64,000 nt of DNA, from positions 124,001 through 188,000 of the forward strand of contig NZ_FMDF01000207.1 in NCBI RefSeq assembly GCF_900091955.1. Reading direction: 5' to 3'. The stretch's first letter is position 1. Every line of letters begins with the position of its first letter. Positions 25,242-33,556 of this stretch are shown here, in pieces. Source of the DNA: Streptomyces sp. Ncost-T10-10d. Its GTDB lineage: Bacteria > Actinomycetota > Actinomycetes > Streptomycetales > Streptomycetaceae. The position numbers were made by a program, and so were the translations under genes. A model generated the notes under the pieces. That model saw only the letters and a program-made list of their open reading frames with translations. It was not told the DNA's origin and made no database searches.

Positions 25242-25589
25242 TCAGGTGCCCGCCGCCCCGCCGGACTCCGTCGCGGGCCGGCGCAGTTCCGCGTTGAGCC
25301 GCAGGGCCTCTTCGAGCTGGTCCTCCAGGATCACGATGCGGCAGGCCGCCTCGATCGACGTGCCGCCGTCGACGAGCTCACGGGCCCTGGCCGCGATGCG
25401 CAGCTGGTAGCGGGAGTAGCGGCGGTGGCCGCCCTCGGACCGCAGAGGGGTGATCAGACGGGCCTCGCCGATCGCCCGGAGGAAAGCGGGCGTTGCGCCG
25501 ATCATCTCCGCGGCACGGCCCATGGTGTAGGCGGGGTAGTCGTCGTCATCGAGCCGGTCGGTGGCGTGCGGAGGGGTTCCTGTGGGCAT
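25242..25589 (-). CDS. MerR-family transcriptional regulator (short)
   Basis: 115 residues from ATG 25589; longer starts exist upstream but lack a ribosome site and family similarity. The winged HTH reads YTMGRAAEMIGATPAFLRAIGE, then LRSEGGHRRYSRYQL, and IAARARELVDGGTSIEAACRIV is the second helix pair. A short coiled coil (LEDQLEEALRLNAEL) allows dimerisation. No effector domain follows, as in BldC-like and other short MerR proteins. It lies upstream of the cold-shock gene and might regulate it. The palindrome in the cold-shock leader is a candidate site. Confidence 0.85.
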   Translation of the reverse strand: MPTGTPPHATDRLDDDDYPAYTMGRAAEMIGATPAFLRAIGEARLITPLRSEGGHRRYSRYQLRIAARARELVDGGTSIEAACRIVILEDQLEEALRLNAELRRPATESGGAAGT

Positions 25590-25870
25590 TTGCACCTGCC
25601 GCGTATCGCTGACTTCGTTGACCGAAAGAGAAAATCTCATTGTGCGAGCCATCGCTTCTATCATAGCCGCGACAGATTTCCCTGGTCCGGGCGGGCAAAT
25701 TAGCTGCCCCGAAGCCGCGCAACCGGCCGGCTCCCCGCCGCGGCACCCCGCAGACTCACCCCTCGGGCACACCCCGCACCGTCCGGTTGATCGGTACGAC
25801 GCAGCTCCGGCGCGGAGCAGGTCCGACGCGACTGCCCCGCACCCCCAACGCCCACTGACCGGTCGGTCAG

Positions 25871-25899
25871 TTGATGACGACCTGACCAGCAGTCATAAT
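25871..25899 (+). promoter_or_regulatory. Sigma-70-type promoter for the small RNA
   Basis: TTGATG (-35) and CATAAT (-10) are separated by exactly 17 bases. This is a near-consensus housekeeping promoter, unusually clear for Streptomyces. A start is expected at about 25906. Confidence 0.7.
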
Positions 25900-25905
25900 G
25901 TACGG

Positions 25906-26026
25906 GTAGCCCTTCGCGCATCCCCCGTCGTGAAGGGCTACACCCATATGCGGACCACACCCCTTTTGTCCGCCGACGACTTCACGGGCAGGGGACTCCC
26001 CTCGTGGTCCCCTACCCGTGTTTTTT
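25906..26026 (+). ncRNA. Small RNA, two hairpins, possible 6C RNA
   Basis: Downstream of the promoter lies a non-coding stretch with two hairpins. The first (25906-25941) has a perfect 10-base stem, GTAGCCCTTC with its complement, around a 16-base loop containing five consecutive C. The second (25984-26019) has a 13-base stem with one mismatch, a loop rich in C, and GTTTTTT directly after it, so it is an intrinsic terminator. Two hairpins with C-runs in the loops are the description of the actinobacterial 6C RNA, an abundant sRNA whose targets are thought to involve replication, secretion or manganese. No good reading frame lies in the segment. The 6C name is tentative because I could not align it. 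Confidence 0.65.
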
Positions 26027-26195
26027 CGAGTTAACAGTGACGTAGAGTGTTTGCGCAAGCCCGCTCCCGTGCAGCGCCCCGAACCGCCTCCCGCGTTGAG
26101 GACGCCGCGTCAGGGTTCGTTACAGTACGAGCCCGTTGACCGAAATCGAAGACCGTGCGGCACCGGTCGGACGGGGGCGGATACATGGGGGCCGG

Positions 26196-26663
26196 GTGAA
26201 CAGCGGCGAGGAACGCGCGCCGGAGCTGCGGACGTTGCAGCAGAAGGTCGAGTACATGGTCGAGAAGACGTTCCCCGGTCAGAAGATCTCGGGGCGGGTC
26301 TTCGCCGACCTGGTCAAGGAGCGCGGCGGATCCCTCTCGCACAGCTACTTCTCCAACATCCTTGCCGGAAAGGTCACCCAGCCGTCCGAGGACATCCTCA
26401 AGGCGCTCGGTCTGGGCTTCGGCGTGGACTGGCGGTTCTTCAAGGAGGAGTCCGAGGTCGTCGATGACGTCGTCGCCGGTCTGCAGTTTCTCGCGAAGCG
26501 GCGTACGGGGGAGATAAGCGGACTGGCCGGGCGTGGCCTCGACGAGGACGGTCTCCCGCCGGAGCTGCTGCAGTTCGCGCTCTCCCTGCTGGAGGACGCC
26601 AGGGGCCGGCGGAGCACGGCCGGCGGCGACGGCGCCACCGCCCATGGCGAGCCGGAGAAGTAG
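26196..26663 (+). CDS. XRE-type HTH regulator paired with ImmA-like gene
   Basis: 155 residues from GTG 26196; an earlier in-frame TTG at 26136 is possible but has no ribosome site. The HTH (about 15-65) reads LQQKVEYMVEKTFPGQKISG and SHSYFSNILAGKVTQPSEDI, then a helical tail (DDVVAGLQFLAKRRTGEISG). It is followed six bases later by an ImmA/IrrE-type metallopeptidase. In the ImmR/ImmA and DdrO/IrrE systems the peptidase cleaves the XRE repressor when a signal arrives, and the same logic is likely here. Confidence 0.88.
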   Translation: MNSGEERAPELRTLQQKVEYMVEKTFPGQKISGRVFADLVKERGGSLSHSYFSNILAGKVTQPSEDILKALGLGFGVDWRFFKEESEVVDDVVAGLQFLAKRRTGEISGLAGRGLDEDGLPPELLQFALSLLEDARGRRSTAGGDGATAHGEPEK

Positions 26664-26669
26664 ATCTCC

Positions 26670-27293
26670 GTGTCCCTGCGCGAACTGCGGAAGGAGTGCG
26701 AGGCCGGGCTGGCGGACCTGCCCATCCCCGCCCCCTTCTCCATCGACGCACTGGTGGCGAACATGGAGGCGGCCCGTGGACGCACCCTCGTGCTGCACGA
26801 GATGCCCGACCGGCTGGCCCGCGTCAACGCCGCCTGCGGTCTGCGGCTGAAGACCGGCGGGACCAGCTTTGTGCTCTACCGGCGCCGCCCGACCGCGTAC
26901 CAGACCCAGCACGTCATCCTGCACGAGCTGTGCCACGAGTGGTTCGACCACGGCACCTCCCTCGACCCGGAGCAGCTCGGTCGGCTGCTGCCGGTCTTCG
27001 ACACCTCGCTGATCACCCGGGTCCTCGGAACCGGACCCCCGCCGCAACCGTCCGCCACCGCCGTTCCCCCACCGGTGGCCGCCACGATCGCCGACGCGCT
27101 CCGCTCGGGGGACGGCACCGTGCAGGCCCGGGCGCAGTACGACACCCACGACGAACGCATGGCCGAGTTCGGCGCGTCACTCATTCCCCGCATGGCCCGG
27201 GACGTGACGAGCGACGACATGGTGGGGCGCCTGGCGAACTCCCTCTCCCGCCCCGTCGCCACCCGCCGTCGCGGCCTGTTCCGCCGCACCTGA
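26670..27293 (+). CDS. ImmA/IrrE-type metallopeptidase
   Basis: 207 residues; GTG start six bases after the regulator stop. The zinc motif is VILHELCHEWFDHG (HExxH with a downstream His), preceded by the strand GTSFVLYRRRPTAYQTQH that lines the substrate cleft. The N-terminus (LRKECEAGLADLPIPAPFSI) is the usual ImmA lead-in. After the peptidase domain come a Pro-rich linker and a C-terminal tail, absent in IrrE. It probably cleaves the upstream XRE repressor, and the two genes head a four-gene operon. Confidence 0.9.
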   Translation: MSLRELRKECEAGLADLPIPAPFSIDALVANMEAARGRTLVLHEMPDRLARVNAACGLRLKTGGTSFVLYRRRPTAYQTQHVILHELCHEWFDHGTSLDPEQLGRLLPVFDTSLITRVLGTGPPPQPSATAVPPPVAATIADALRSGDGTVQARAQYDTHDERMAEFGASLIPRMARDVTSDDMVGRLANSLSRPVATRRRGLFRRT

Positions 27294-27346
27294 CACCGGA
27301 CCGTCCCCCGCCTCCCCTCCCCCTCCCCCCTCCAGAGGATTCCGCC

Positions 27347-28645
27347 GTGACCCCGCTCGACCTCGCCGGTTATCTCATAGCCGCCCTGATGACGGCCGTC
27401 GCTCTCTGGCGCATGCCGGCCGCCCTGTGGGGCGACGAAGAAGACAAGCGTCGCCGGGCCCTGTGGGGCTGCTACGCGGGCTTCGCCGCCGCCCTGTGGA
27501 CCAAGACCCGGGCCGTGCGCATCGCGCTCAACGACAGCGCCGTCACCGACCTCGCCGTCCTGATCAAGCACTACACGGCGACGATCGCGATCCTGGCGAT
27601 CCTCAGCTACATCGTCGCGATCTACGGCCAGTACCCCGACGCCGGAGACGTCCCGCGCCACGTACGGTTCGCCCGCGCCATCCAGCAGGTGGCGGCCAAG
27701 GCGTCGATCGCCACGCTGGTCCTGCTGACGGTGCTGTTCTTCACCGTCGTCGACCGTTCCGTGCCCTCGGACCGCTTCGTCGCCGACCACGCGGGACAGT
27801 GGGGCGCCACGCTGTACATGAGCGTGTTCTACCTCTACCTGGGTGCCGCGTCCGCCGTCTGCGCCTACCAGTGGGCGCTGGCCACCGCCGGTGCCGGGCT
27901 CCGCCATCTGCGCGTGGGCCTCGGAATGATGACCACCGCCATGTTCATCGGGGTCGGATACACCGTCAGCCGGACCCTGTTCCTGTGGGTCAGCGTCGTC
28001 GACCGGCCGAGCGCGGCCTTCGCCCTGCGGTTCGACGAGGTCACCGAGGCCGCCCAGGTGGTGCTGTTCGCCCTCTTCGCGGTGGGTGCCTCCATCCCCG
28101 CGCTCAGCAAGGGGCAGCGGCGCGCGAAACTGTGGCGGGCCCAGGTCGGACTGCACGGCCTCTGGCGCGAGTTGATGACGGCCTTCCCCGACCAGCCCTT
28201 CGACCCCCCGGCCTCGCTGGCCCGCGAGCTGACCCGCTTCGACACCCCCGCGGACCTGCGCATCGACCGCTGGGCCGCCGATATCGCGGACGCCGTCGAG
28301 AAGCTGCGCCACTACGTCCCCGACACCCTGCTGCAGGCCGCCAAGGCCGCCGCCGCGGACGGCACCCCGGACCGGGAGAAGGCCGGACCGCTCGCCGACG
28401 CGTACTGGATCAAGGCGGCACTGCGGGCCAGGAGCACCGGAGCACCCGCCTCGACCGCCGCGACGGTCGAGGCCCAGCACGCCACCGACCAGGACGGCGA
28501 GGTGGCATGGCTGGTCCGGGTGGCCGCCGCGTACCGCACGGTCACGGAGGAGCGGGCGCAGCGGGTGCTGGACCACGCCATGTCCGCAGCATCCGCCGAC
28601 GCCACCGAGCCGGCCCGCACAGCCTCCCTGGAGGAGACAGCATGA
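27347..28645 (+). CDS. MAB_1171c-type multi-pass membrane protein
   Basis: 432 residues; GTG start seven bases after AGAGGA. Residues 1-250 hold seven or eight predicted TM helices (LAGYLIAALMTAVALWRM, TIAILAILSYIVAIYG, ASIATLVLLTVLFFTVVD and others). The C-terminal 170 residues are soluble and helical (LWRELMTAFPDQPFDPPAS, ALRARSTGAPAST). This matches the actinobacterial family annotated as MAB_1171c putative transporter, whose function is unknown; the transporter label is only by homology. It sits directly after the XRE/ImmA pair and overlaps the PAP2-like gene by ATGA. Confidence 0.82.
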   Translation: MTPLDLAGYLIAALMTAVALWRMPAALWGDEEDKRRRALWGCYAGFAAALWTKTRAVRIALNDSAVTDLAVLIKHYTATIAILAILSYIVAIYGQYPDAGDVPRHVRFARAIQQVAAKASIATLVLLTVLFFTVVDRSVPSDRFVADHAGQWGATLYMSVFYLYLGAASAVCAYQWALATAGAGLRHLRVGLGMMTTAMFIGVGYTVSRTLFLWVSVVDRPSAAFALRFDEVTEAAQVVLFALFAVGASIPALSKGQRRAKLWRAQVGLHGLWRELMTAFPDQPFDPPASLARELTRFDTPADLRIDRWAADIADAVEKLRHYVPDTLLQAAKAAAADGTPDREKAGPLADAYWIKAALRARSTGAPASTAATVEAQHATDQDGEVAWLVRVAAAYRTVTEERAQRVLDHAMSAASADATEPARTASLEETA

Positions 28646-29256
28646 CCGCCACCGACACCACCGACACCCCCGACGCCCCTGCGTCGCCGAGCACCGGCGC
28701 CGCGCGTACCGTCACCGACATCTTCCAGCCCCGCAACATCCTGCTGGCCGGCATGCTCGGCATCGGCCTGGCCGCCGCCGGTCACTGGACCGGTCTGCTC
28801 TGGGGGCTCCTCGGTGCCCTGTGTGCCGGGATCGTTCCTGCCGGGTACATCGAATGGGAGCGCGGGCGCGGCACCTGGGGCGACCGTCATGTCGTCGACC
28901 GCACCAAGCGGGCCCCGATCTTCTTCGTCATCCTCGGTTCCATAGGCACCGGTTCGGTGGTGATGGTCCTCGGCCACGCCCCCACCGGCATCCTCGCGGC
29001 GATGCTCGCCCTCTGGGCGATGACCGTAATCCTCCTGGCCGTCAACACGGTCTGGAAGATCTCGGTGGACGCCGCGGTCGCCTCGGCCGTCGTCGCACTG
29101 CTCGCCCCGGTCCACTCGCCGTGGTGGCTGCTCGCGTACGCGATGACGGTCGCCGTGTGCTGGTCGCGTGTCGCGCTCGGGTACCACTCGGTGGCGCAGA
29201 CCGTCGCCGGGGCGTCACTGGGGGCCACGACGGCGGGCGCGTTCCTGTTCGTCTGA
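28642..29256 (+). CDS. PAP2-like membrane phosphatase superfamily protein
   Basis: 204 residues with five or six TM helices after a 40-residue Thr/Pro-rich tail. The PAP2 fold is suggested by KISVDAAVASAVVALL, and YHSVAQTVAGASLG resembles the H-x6-D type third motif. The first (K-x6-RP) and second (SGH) motifs are not clear. It would dephosphorylate a lipid phosphate at the membrane if active. The ATGA overlap with the MAB_1171c-type gene shows they are made together. A transmembrane partner rather than an active phosphatase is possible. Confidence 0.7.
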   Translation: MTATDTTDTPDAPASPSTGAARTVTDIFQPRNILLAGMLGIGLAAAGHWTGLLWGLLGALCAGIVPAGYIEWERGRGTWGDRHVVDRTKRAPIFFVILGSIGTGSVVMVLGHAPTGILAAMLALWAMTVILLAVNTVWKISVDAAVASAVVALLAPVHSPWWLLAYAMTVAVCWSRVALGYHSVAQTVAGASLGATTAGAFLFV

Positions 29257-29268
29257 CCCGCGCCGGTC

Positions 29269-29290
29269 CGCCGGACGGGCCCGTCCGGCG
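29269..29290. terminator. Palindromic terminator between convergent genes
   Basis: CGCCGGACGGG followed directly by its exact complement forms a 22-base perfect palindrome between the PAP2-like gene (+) and the small membrane gene (-). The following CTTGAGGAC is part of a sequence seen at many Streptomyces gene ends. Confidence 0.65.
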
Positions 29291-29306
29291 CTTGAGGACG
29301 GAACCC

Positions 29307-29813
29307 TCACCCCCGTGGGCGGCCGCCCCGGACCGCCGTCGGCCGCCCACCCCTGCCCTGCCCGCGCCGCGACCGCACGGTCCTGACCACGAGCAGGAGC
29401 GCCGAGCCCGCGCACAGCACCGCCGTGATCAGCAGCCAGTTGCCGAGGAACACGTCGGGGGACAGCCCGCTGTAGGGCTCGTACCGCACCGCGTGCCGGG
29501 TGATCAGTGGCCACCACATCAGCAGGAGCAGGCCGGAGAGGAAGGCCGGTACGCGGATGTGGTTGACCAGCCCGGTACGGGGTCCGAGCGAACGCCGTAC
29601 GACCAGGTCGGCCGACGCGTACAACGGCAGCAGCACCAGATCGTGCAGGAGCGCGGAGCCGATGAACCACACCACGATCGCGAACGTGTCGCCCGCCAGC
29701 AGCCGCACGCCCGCATAGCCCGCGAGGGCGAACGTCGCGGCCAGCAGGAGGAGATGCAGCGGCCCTTCCCCGTACCAACGCCGCAGAAAGTCCCGAGGAC
29801 TCACCCTGTTCAC
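29307..29813 (-). CDS. Integral membrane protein linked to molybdo-oxidoreductase
   Basis: 168 residues from GTG 29813, which overlaps the stop of the upstream oxidoreductase gene (GTGA), so it is coupled to it. Four TM helices (LHLLLLAATFALAGYAG, TFAIVVWFIGSALLHDLVLL, PAFLSGLLLLMWWPLI, FLGNWLLITAVLCAG) with a His in HDLVLL and an Arg-rich C-terminal tail. It may be a membrane subunit or quinol-linked electron carrier for the oxidoreductase, but no clear heme motif is visible. Family unknown. Confidence 0.7.
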   Translation of the reverse strand: MNRVSPRDFLRRWYGEGPLHLLLLAATFALAGYAGVRLLAGDTFAIVVWFIGSALLHDLVLLPLYASADLVVRRSLGPRTGLVNHIRVPAFLSGLLLLMWWPLITRHAVRYEPYSGLSPDVFLGNWLLITAVLCAGSALLLVVRTVRSRRGQGRGGRPTAVRGGRPRG

Positions 29814-31093
29814 AGCTCTCCGAACGTCAGCCGGGCCACCCATTTGGTGTTGAGCACACCGGGGGCCGCCGGGACGATGATCCGCGCCGGGTATCCGTGA
29901 TCGAGCGACAGTTCCTCGCCGTTGACCTGCAACGCCAGCAGCGAGCGCGGGTCGCGCACCTGGTTGTCACGGAGCGCCACCTTCCGGAACGCCCCACGGC
30001 GCTGGACGGACTCCACCAGCACCCCAGGCGGCCGGTCCCGATACCCCGCGAGTACCGCCAGATCGCTCAGCCGCACTCCGCGCCACCACTGGTCCGACGT
30101 CGCCCAGCCCTCCACGCACGCGATCGGCAGCGCCGCACTGTACTGGTCCATGGCCAGCAGCTGTTCCCGGCTGAGCCGGATCTCCCCGGCGGGCCCGCCG
30201 ACGGTGAGCCGCCAGCCCTTCCCCGTATCGGCCGCCGTCACTCCGACGGCCGCGGCCGTCTTGTTGATCTGGAAGCCGTTCGGCCCCGGGCCGGGTTCGG
30301 CCACGCCGCGCGGAGTGAGGAGGGCCATCTGCCGCGCCGGCCCGTCGAAACTCCGGCCCGCCGACGTGATCAGCAGCAACAGCGACCCACCGCCCACCAT
30401 GGCGAGCGCGCCGCGCCGGGAGACGGTCGGCGCGGCGGGGGCGGGCGAGGCCAGTTCATCCACCTCGCCCGGCGCGGAGCCCTCCAGCCGGCCGCCCCGC
30501 AACACCCGTACGGCCCGCGGCAGCTTCAGCCCGGTGTGGGCGAGGAACGCGGCGAAGAACACCCACGCCCCGTAGAAGTGCAGCGGGTAGAACGACCCCG
30601 GAAACAGGTACTCCAGCTGGATGTTGAGCAGCCCGGTGATGAACTCGAACAATGCCCCGCCGACGAGCAGCAGCAGCGACACCCGCTCCAGCGCATGCCC
30701 CACCGACCGGGCCGGCGGCAGCGCGAAGAGCTTCGGGATCACCGACCAGAGCTTCGCCAGCAGCACCGGAACGAGGGCGATGCCCACCGTGACATGCAGC
30801 CCCTGCGTCAGCCGGTACAGCCAGTGCGGACCGGTCGGCCAGGCGAAGAGATAGAACCCCAGCAGGCCCTTGCCCGGCGTCTTGTCGTTGACCGGCGCAA
30901 GGTCCGGGTTGTACGCGGCGTACGACAGCAGACCGGTCACGAACAGCAGGGTGAGCCCGGCGAGCAGGACCAGCCCGAGCACCGCCGTGAACCGGACACC
31001 CCGCACCGGGCTGCGCCAGAACCCGGGCGAGGAGGGAAGCCGCTCCAGCAAGGCCGGGCGGGGGGAGCCTTTTCCGAAACGTCTGTCACCCAT
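29810..31093 (-). CDS. Cytochrome b-like/molybdopterin oxidoreductase fusion
   Basis: 427 residues in two parts. Residues 30-200 hold four or five TM helices with conserved His (GLHVTVGIALVP, HFYGAWVFFAAFLAHTG), like a cytochrome b561 domain. A short linker follows with a second signal-like segment (SRRGALAMVGGGSLLLL). Residues 240-427 form a sulfite-oxidase/MsrP-type molybdopterin domain, with the metal-coordinating Cys in ALPIACVEGWATS and an ending of DHGYPARIIVPAAPGVLNTKWV. The catalytic domain probably lies outside the membrane and passes electrons through the cytochrome. Substrate could be sulfite, a methionine sulfoxide or another small molecule. Confidence 0.85.
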   Translation of the reverse strand: MGDRRFGKGSPRPALLERLPSSPGFWRSPVRGVRFTAVLGLVLLAGLTLLFVTGLLSYAAYNPDLAPVNDKTPGKGLLGFYLFAWPTGPHWLYRLTQGLHVTVGIALVPVLLAKLWSVIPKLFALPPARSVGHALERVSLLLLVGGALFEFITGLLNIQLEYLFPGSFYPLHFYGAWVFFAAFLAHTGLKLPRAVRVLRGGRLEGSAPGEVDELASPAPAAPTVSRRGALAMVGGGSLLLLITSAGRSFDGPARQMALLTPRGVAEPGPGPNGFQINKTAAAVGVTAADTGKGWRLTVGGPAGEIRLSREQLLAMDQYSAALPIACVEGWATSDQWWRGVRLSDLAVLAGYRDRPPGVLVESVQRRGAFRKVALRDNQVRDPRSLLALQVNGEELSLDHGYPARIIVPAAPGVLNTKWVARLTFGEL

Positions 31094-31255
31094 GTTCCGA
31101 AGCTATGTCCGGAACGCCCGACCGCAGGGCGTACGACTCCTGACGAATCTCTGACGTCACACCCCGGAGCGGGCAGCCGGAGCAAGATCTGACGGTCCGG
31201 TGACACGATCCTGTGGCATCACGCGTAGCCGTCCTGCTGTGCATAGCGTGCCTGC

Positions 31256-32650
31256 GTGAAGACCGAGGACCGCACAGAACGCCCCACCATGGACGGAACA
31301 GGTCGCCGCACCGGCCGCCGAAGCGACCTGATCGCCGCCGCCGCGGGCGTTCTGCTCGTCACCGCCGCCGTGCTCGTCGGCAGGTCGATCCAGGACGCCG
31401 ACGGAAGCCTCTACGTCCACTGGCCACCTCTGCTGGCGTCCTGGTACCCGCACACCGGCCCCGGCACCCCGGCCGCCGTCGTCGTGGCAGCGGCCGTCGT
31501 CGCATACGGGCCACCGCTGGCCGACCGTATCCGCCGACGGGCGCTGCTCCCGGCCGCCTGGGCGGCGTCGCTCGCCTGGGTCCTCTCGCTGGCGCTGATC
31601 GACGGCTGGGGCCGGGGCATCGCCGAACGGCTCACGACCAAGCATGAATATCTGCAGGCCATCGACCGTTTCCAGAACATCGGTGCGGCCCTGCGCGGCT
31701 TCGACGACCACATCCTGCTCGGCTCCCCGGACAACTGGCCCACCCATGTCGCCGGGCATCCGCCGGGCGCCACGCTCACCTTCGTCCTGCTCGACCGCAT
31801 CGGGCTCGGCGGCGGCGCCTGGGCCGGGGTCTGGTGCATCGTGGTGGGCAGCTCCGCCGTACCGGCCGCCCTGGTCGCGCTCCGTGCTCTGGCTGACGAG
31901 CGCCTCGCCCGCCGCGCCGCCCCGTTCCTGGTCCTCGCACCGGTCGCGGTGTGGACCGGCACCTCGGCGGACGCCTACTTCGCCGCCGTCGCCGCCTGGT
32001 CCGTGGCGCTCCTCGCCCTGGCCGCGACCCGTTCGGTCCGCCTCCCCCGCGCCGCCGCGTTCGCCTCCGGTCTGCTGTTCGGGCTGACCTGCTACCTCAG
32101 TTACGGTCTGACACTGATCGCGGTCCTGCTCCTGGCCGTCCTCGTCCTCGCCCGTACCGCCCGCCCCCTCCCCCTCTTCCTCGCCGGAGCGCTGGTCGTC
32201 CCGGTCCTCTTCACCTTGGCGGGCTACAACTGGTGGGAGGGCTACCGGCTGCTGGTCGAGCGCTACTACCAAGGGGCCGGCGGCTTCCGCCCGTACTCGT
32301 ACTGGGTCTGGGCGAATCTCGCCTGCACCACGATCGCCGCGGGCCTCGCCACGGTCGCCGGACTCCGCCGCGCCGCGGCCGGTGCCCCCGGTGCCGTACG
32401 CGCCCTGCGCACCGGCACCACCTGTGCGTCCCAACGGCTGATTCTGCTCACCCTGATGGCGCTCCTGGCACTCCTGGCCGCCGACCTGTCCGGGATGAGC
32501 AAGGCGGAGACCGAACGCATCTGGCAGCCCTTCATCCTCTGGCTGCTGCCCGCCGCCGCCCTTCTGCCCACCGGCACCCGGCGCGGCTGGCTGACCGCGC
32601 AGGCCGTCGTCGCCCTGCTCGTCAACCACCTCCTGTGGACCGGGTGGTGA
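31256..32650 (+). CDS. Polytopic membrane protein, glycosyltransferase-like
   Basis: 464 residues with 11-12 TM helices. The first outer loop is large and contains RFQNIGAALRGFDDHILLGSPD and NWPTHVAGHPPGA, similar to the acidic and Asn/His loops of GT-C mannosyltransferases. The GTG at 31256 is used; an ATG at 31289 would only remove 11 polar residues. It could transfer a lipid-linked sugar at the outer face of the membrane, but no confident family name is possible. The divergent promoter region with the oxidoreductase gene is 162 bases long. Confidence 0.75.
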   Translation: MKTEDRTERPTMDGTGRRTGRRSDLIAAAAGVLLVTAAVLVGRSIQDADGSLYVHWPPLLASWYPHTGPGTPAAVVVAAAVVAYGPPLADRIRRRALLPAAWAASLAWVLSLALIDGWGRGIAERLTTKHEYLQAIDRFQNIGAALRGFDDHILLGSPDNWPTHVAGHPPGATLTFVLLDRIGLGGGAWAGVWCIVVGSSAVPAALVALRALADERLARRAAPFLVLAPVAVWTGTSADAYFAAVAAWSVALLALAATRSVRLPRAAAFASGLLFGLTCYLSYGLTLIAVLLLAVLVLARTARPLPLFLAGALVVPVLFTLAGYNWWEGYRLLVERYYQGAGGFRPYSYWVWANLACTTIAAGLATVAGLRRAAAGAPGAVRALRTGTTCASQRLILLTLMALLALLAADLSGMSKAETERIWQPFILWLLPAAALLPTGTRRGWLTAQAVVALLVNHLLWTGW

Positions 32651-32697
32651 CGGAGAAACCACCGTTGAACCGATCGCCCGCGGGGTACAGCTGCCCC

Positions 32698-33546
32698 GTG
32701 CCGAACTTCGAGATCACCACCGCAAGCGCCGACGACCTCACGACGCTGACCGAATGGGCCCACGCGGAGGGCTGGAACCCCGGCCTGACCGACCGTCACG
32801 CCTTCTTCGCCGCCGACCCGCGCGGCTTCCTGATCGGCCGGCTCGACGGCGAACCGGTCTCCTGCGTCTCCGTGGTCCGCTACGGCTCCGGCTTCGGGTT
32901 CCTGGGCTTCTACCTCACCCGCCCCGAACTGCGCGGCCGGGGCTACGGCATCCAGCTGTGGCGAGCCGGCATGGCACGGCTGGACGGGCGCAACGTCGGG
33001 CTGGACGGAGTGGTGGCCCAGCAGCCCAACTACCGCAGATCCGGGTTCCGTTCCGCATGGACGAACATGCGTTACGAGGGCCTGCCGACCGCCGCGCCGA
33101 CCGCCCCGCCCGGCACCGCTCTCGTCGATGCCCGCACCCTCCCCTTCGGTCAACTGGCCTCGTACGACCGCCGCTTCTTCCCCGCCGACCGCGACAGCTT
33201 CCTCGCACCGTGGATCGCCGGGCCCGCACGCACCTCGCTGGCCGCCGTCCGCGACGGGGAGCTGCGGGGCCTCGCCGTGATCCGCCCCTGCCGCACGTCG
33301 TCCCGCATCGGTCCCGTGTACGCGGAGTCGCCCGAGGTGGCGGGCGTCCTGGTCGGCGCACTCGCGGCCACCGACCCCGGCACCCCGGTGGCGATCGACG
33401 TACCCGACATCAACCCGGGCGCCGTGCGCCTCGCGGAACAGCTGGGCCTCACCCCGTCGTTCGAGACCGCCCGGATGTACACGGGCCCGACACCGGACGT
33501 CGACCACACCGGACTGTTCGGCATCACCAGCCTGGAGCTGGGCTGA
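32698..33546 (+). CDS. GNAT-family N-acetyltransferase (two-domain)
   Basis: 282 residues from GTG 32698; longer in-frame starts exist but the protein similarity begins at PNFEITTAS. The N-terminal GNAT domain (1-130) carries the acetyl-CoA loop TRPELRGRGYGIQLW. The C-terminal half (VDARTLPFGQLASYDRRFFP, IAVIRPCRTSSRIGPVYA) is the degenerate second acetyltransferase domain of the YitH/DUF1248 type. It follows the membrane gene by 47 bases and may be co-transcribed with it. Acceptor unknown. Confidence 0.88.
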   Translation: MPNFEITTASADDLTTLTEWAHAEGWNPGLTDRHAFFAADPRGFLIGRLDGEPVSCVSVVRYGSGFGFLGFYLTRPELRGRGYGIQLWRAGMARLDGRNVGLDGVVAQQPNYRRSGFRSAWTNMRYEGLPTAAPTAPPGTALVDARTLPFGQLASYDRRFFPADRDSFLAPWIAGPARTSLAAVRDGELRGLAVIRPCRTSSRIGPVYAESPEVAGVLVGALAATDPGTPVAIDVPDINPGAVRLAEQLGLTPSFETARMYTGPTPDVDHTGLFGITSLELG

Positions 33547-33556
33547 CGGGGTGCCT

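Noticed and set aside
26136..26195. TTG start for the XRE regulator at 26136
   Set aside because: No ribosome site precedes it and the added residues are not HTH-like; GTG 26196 is better.
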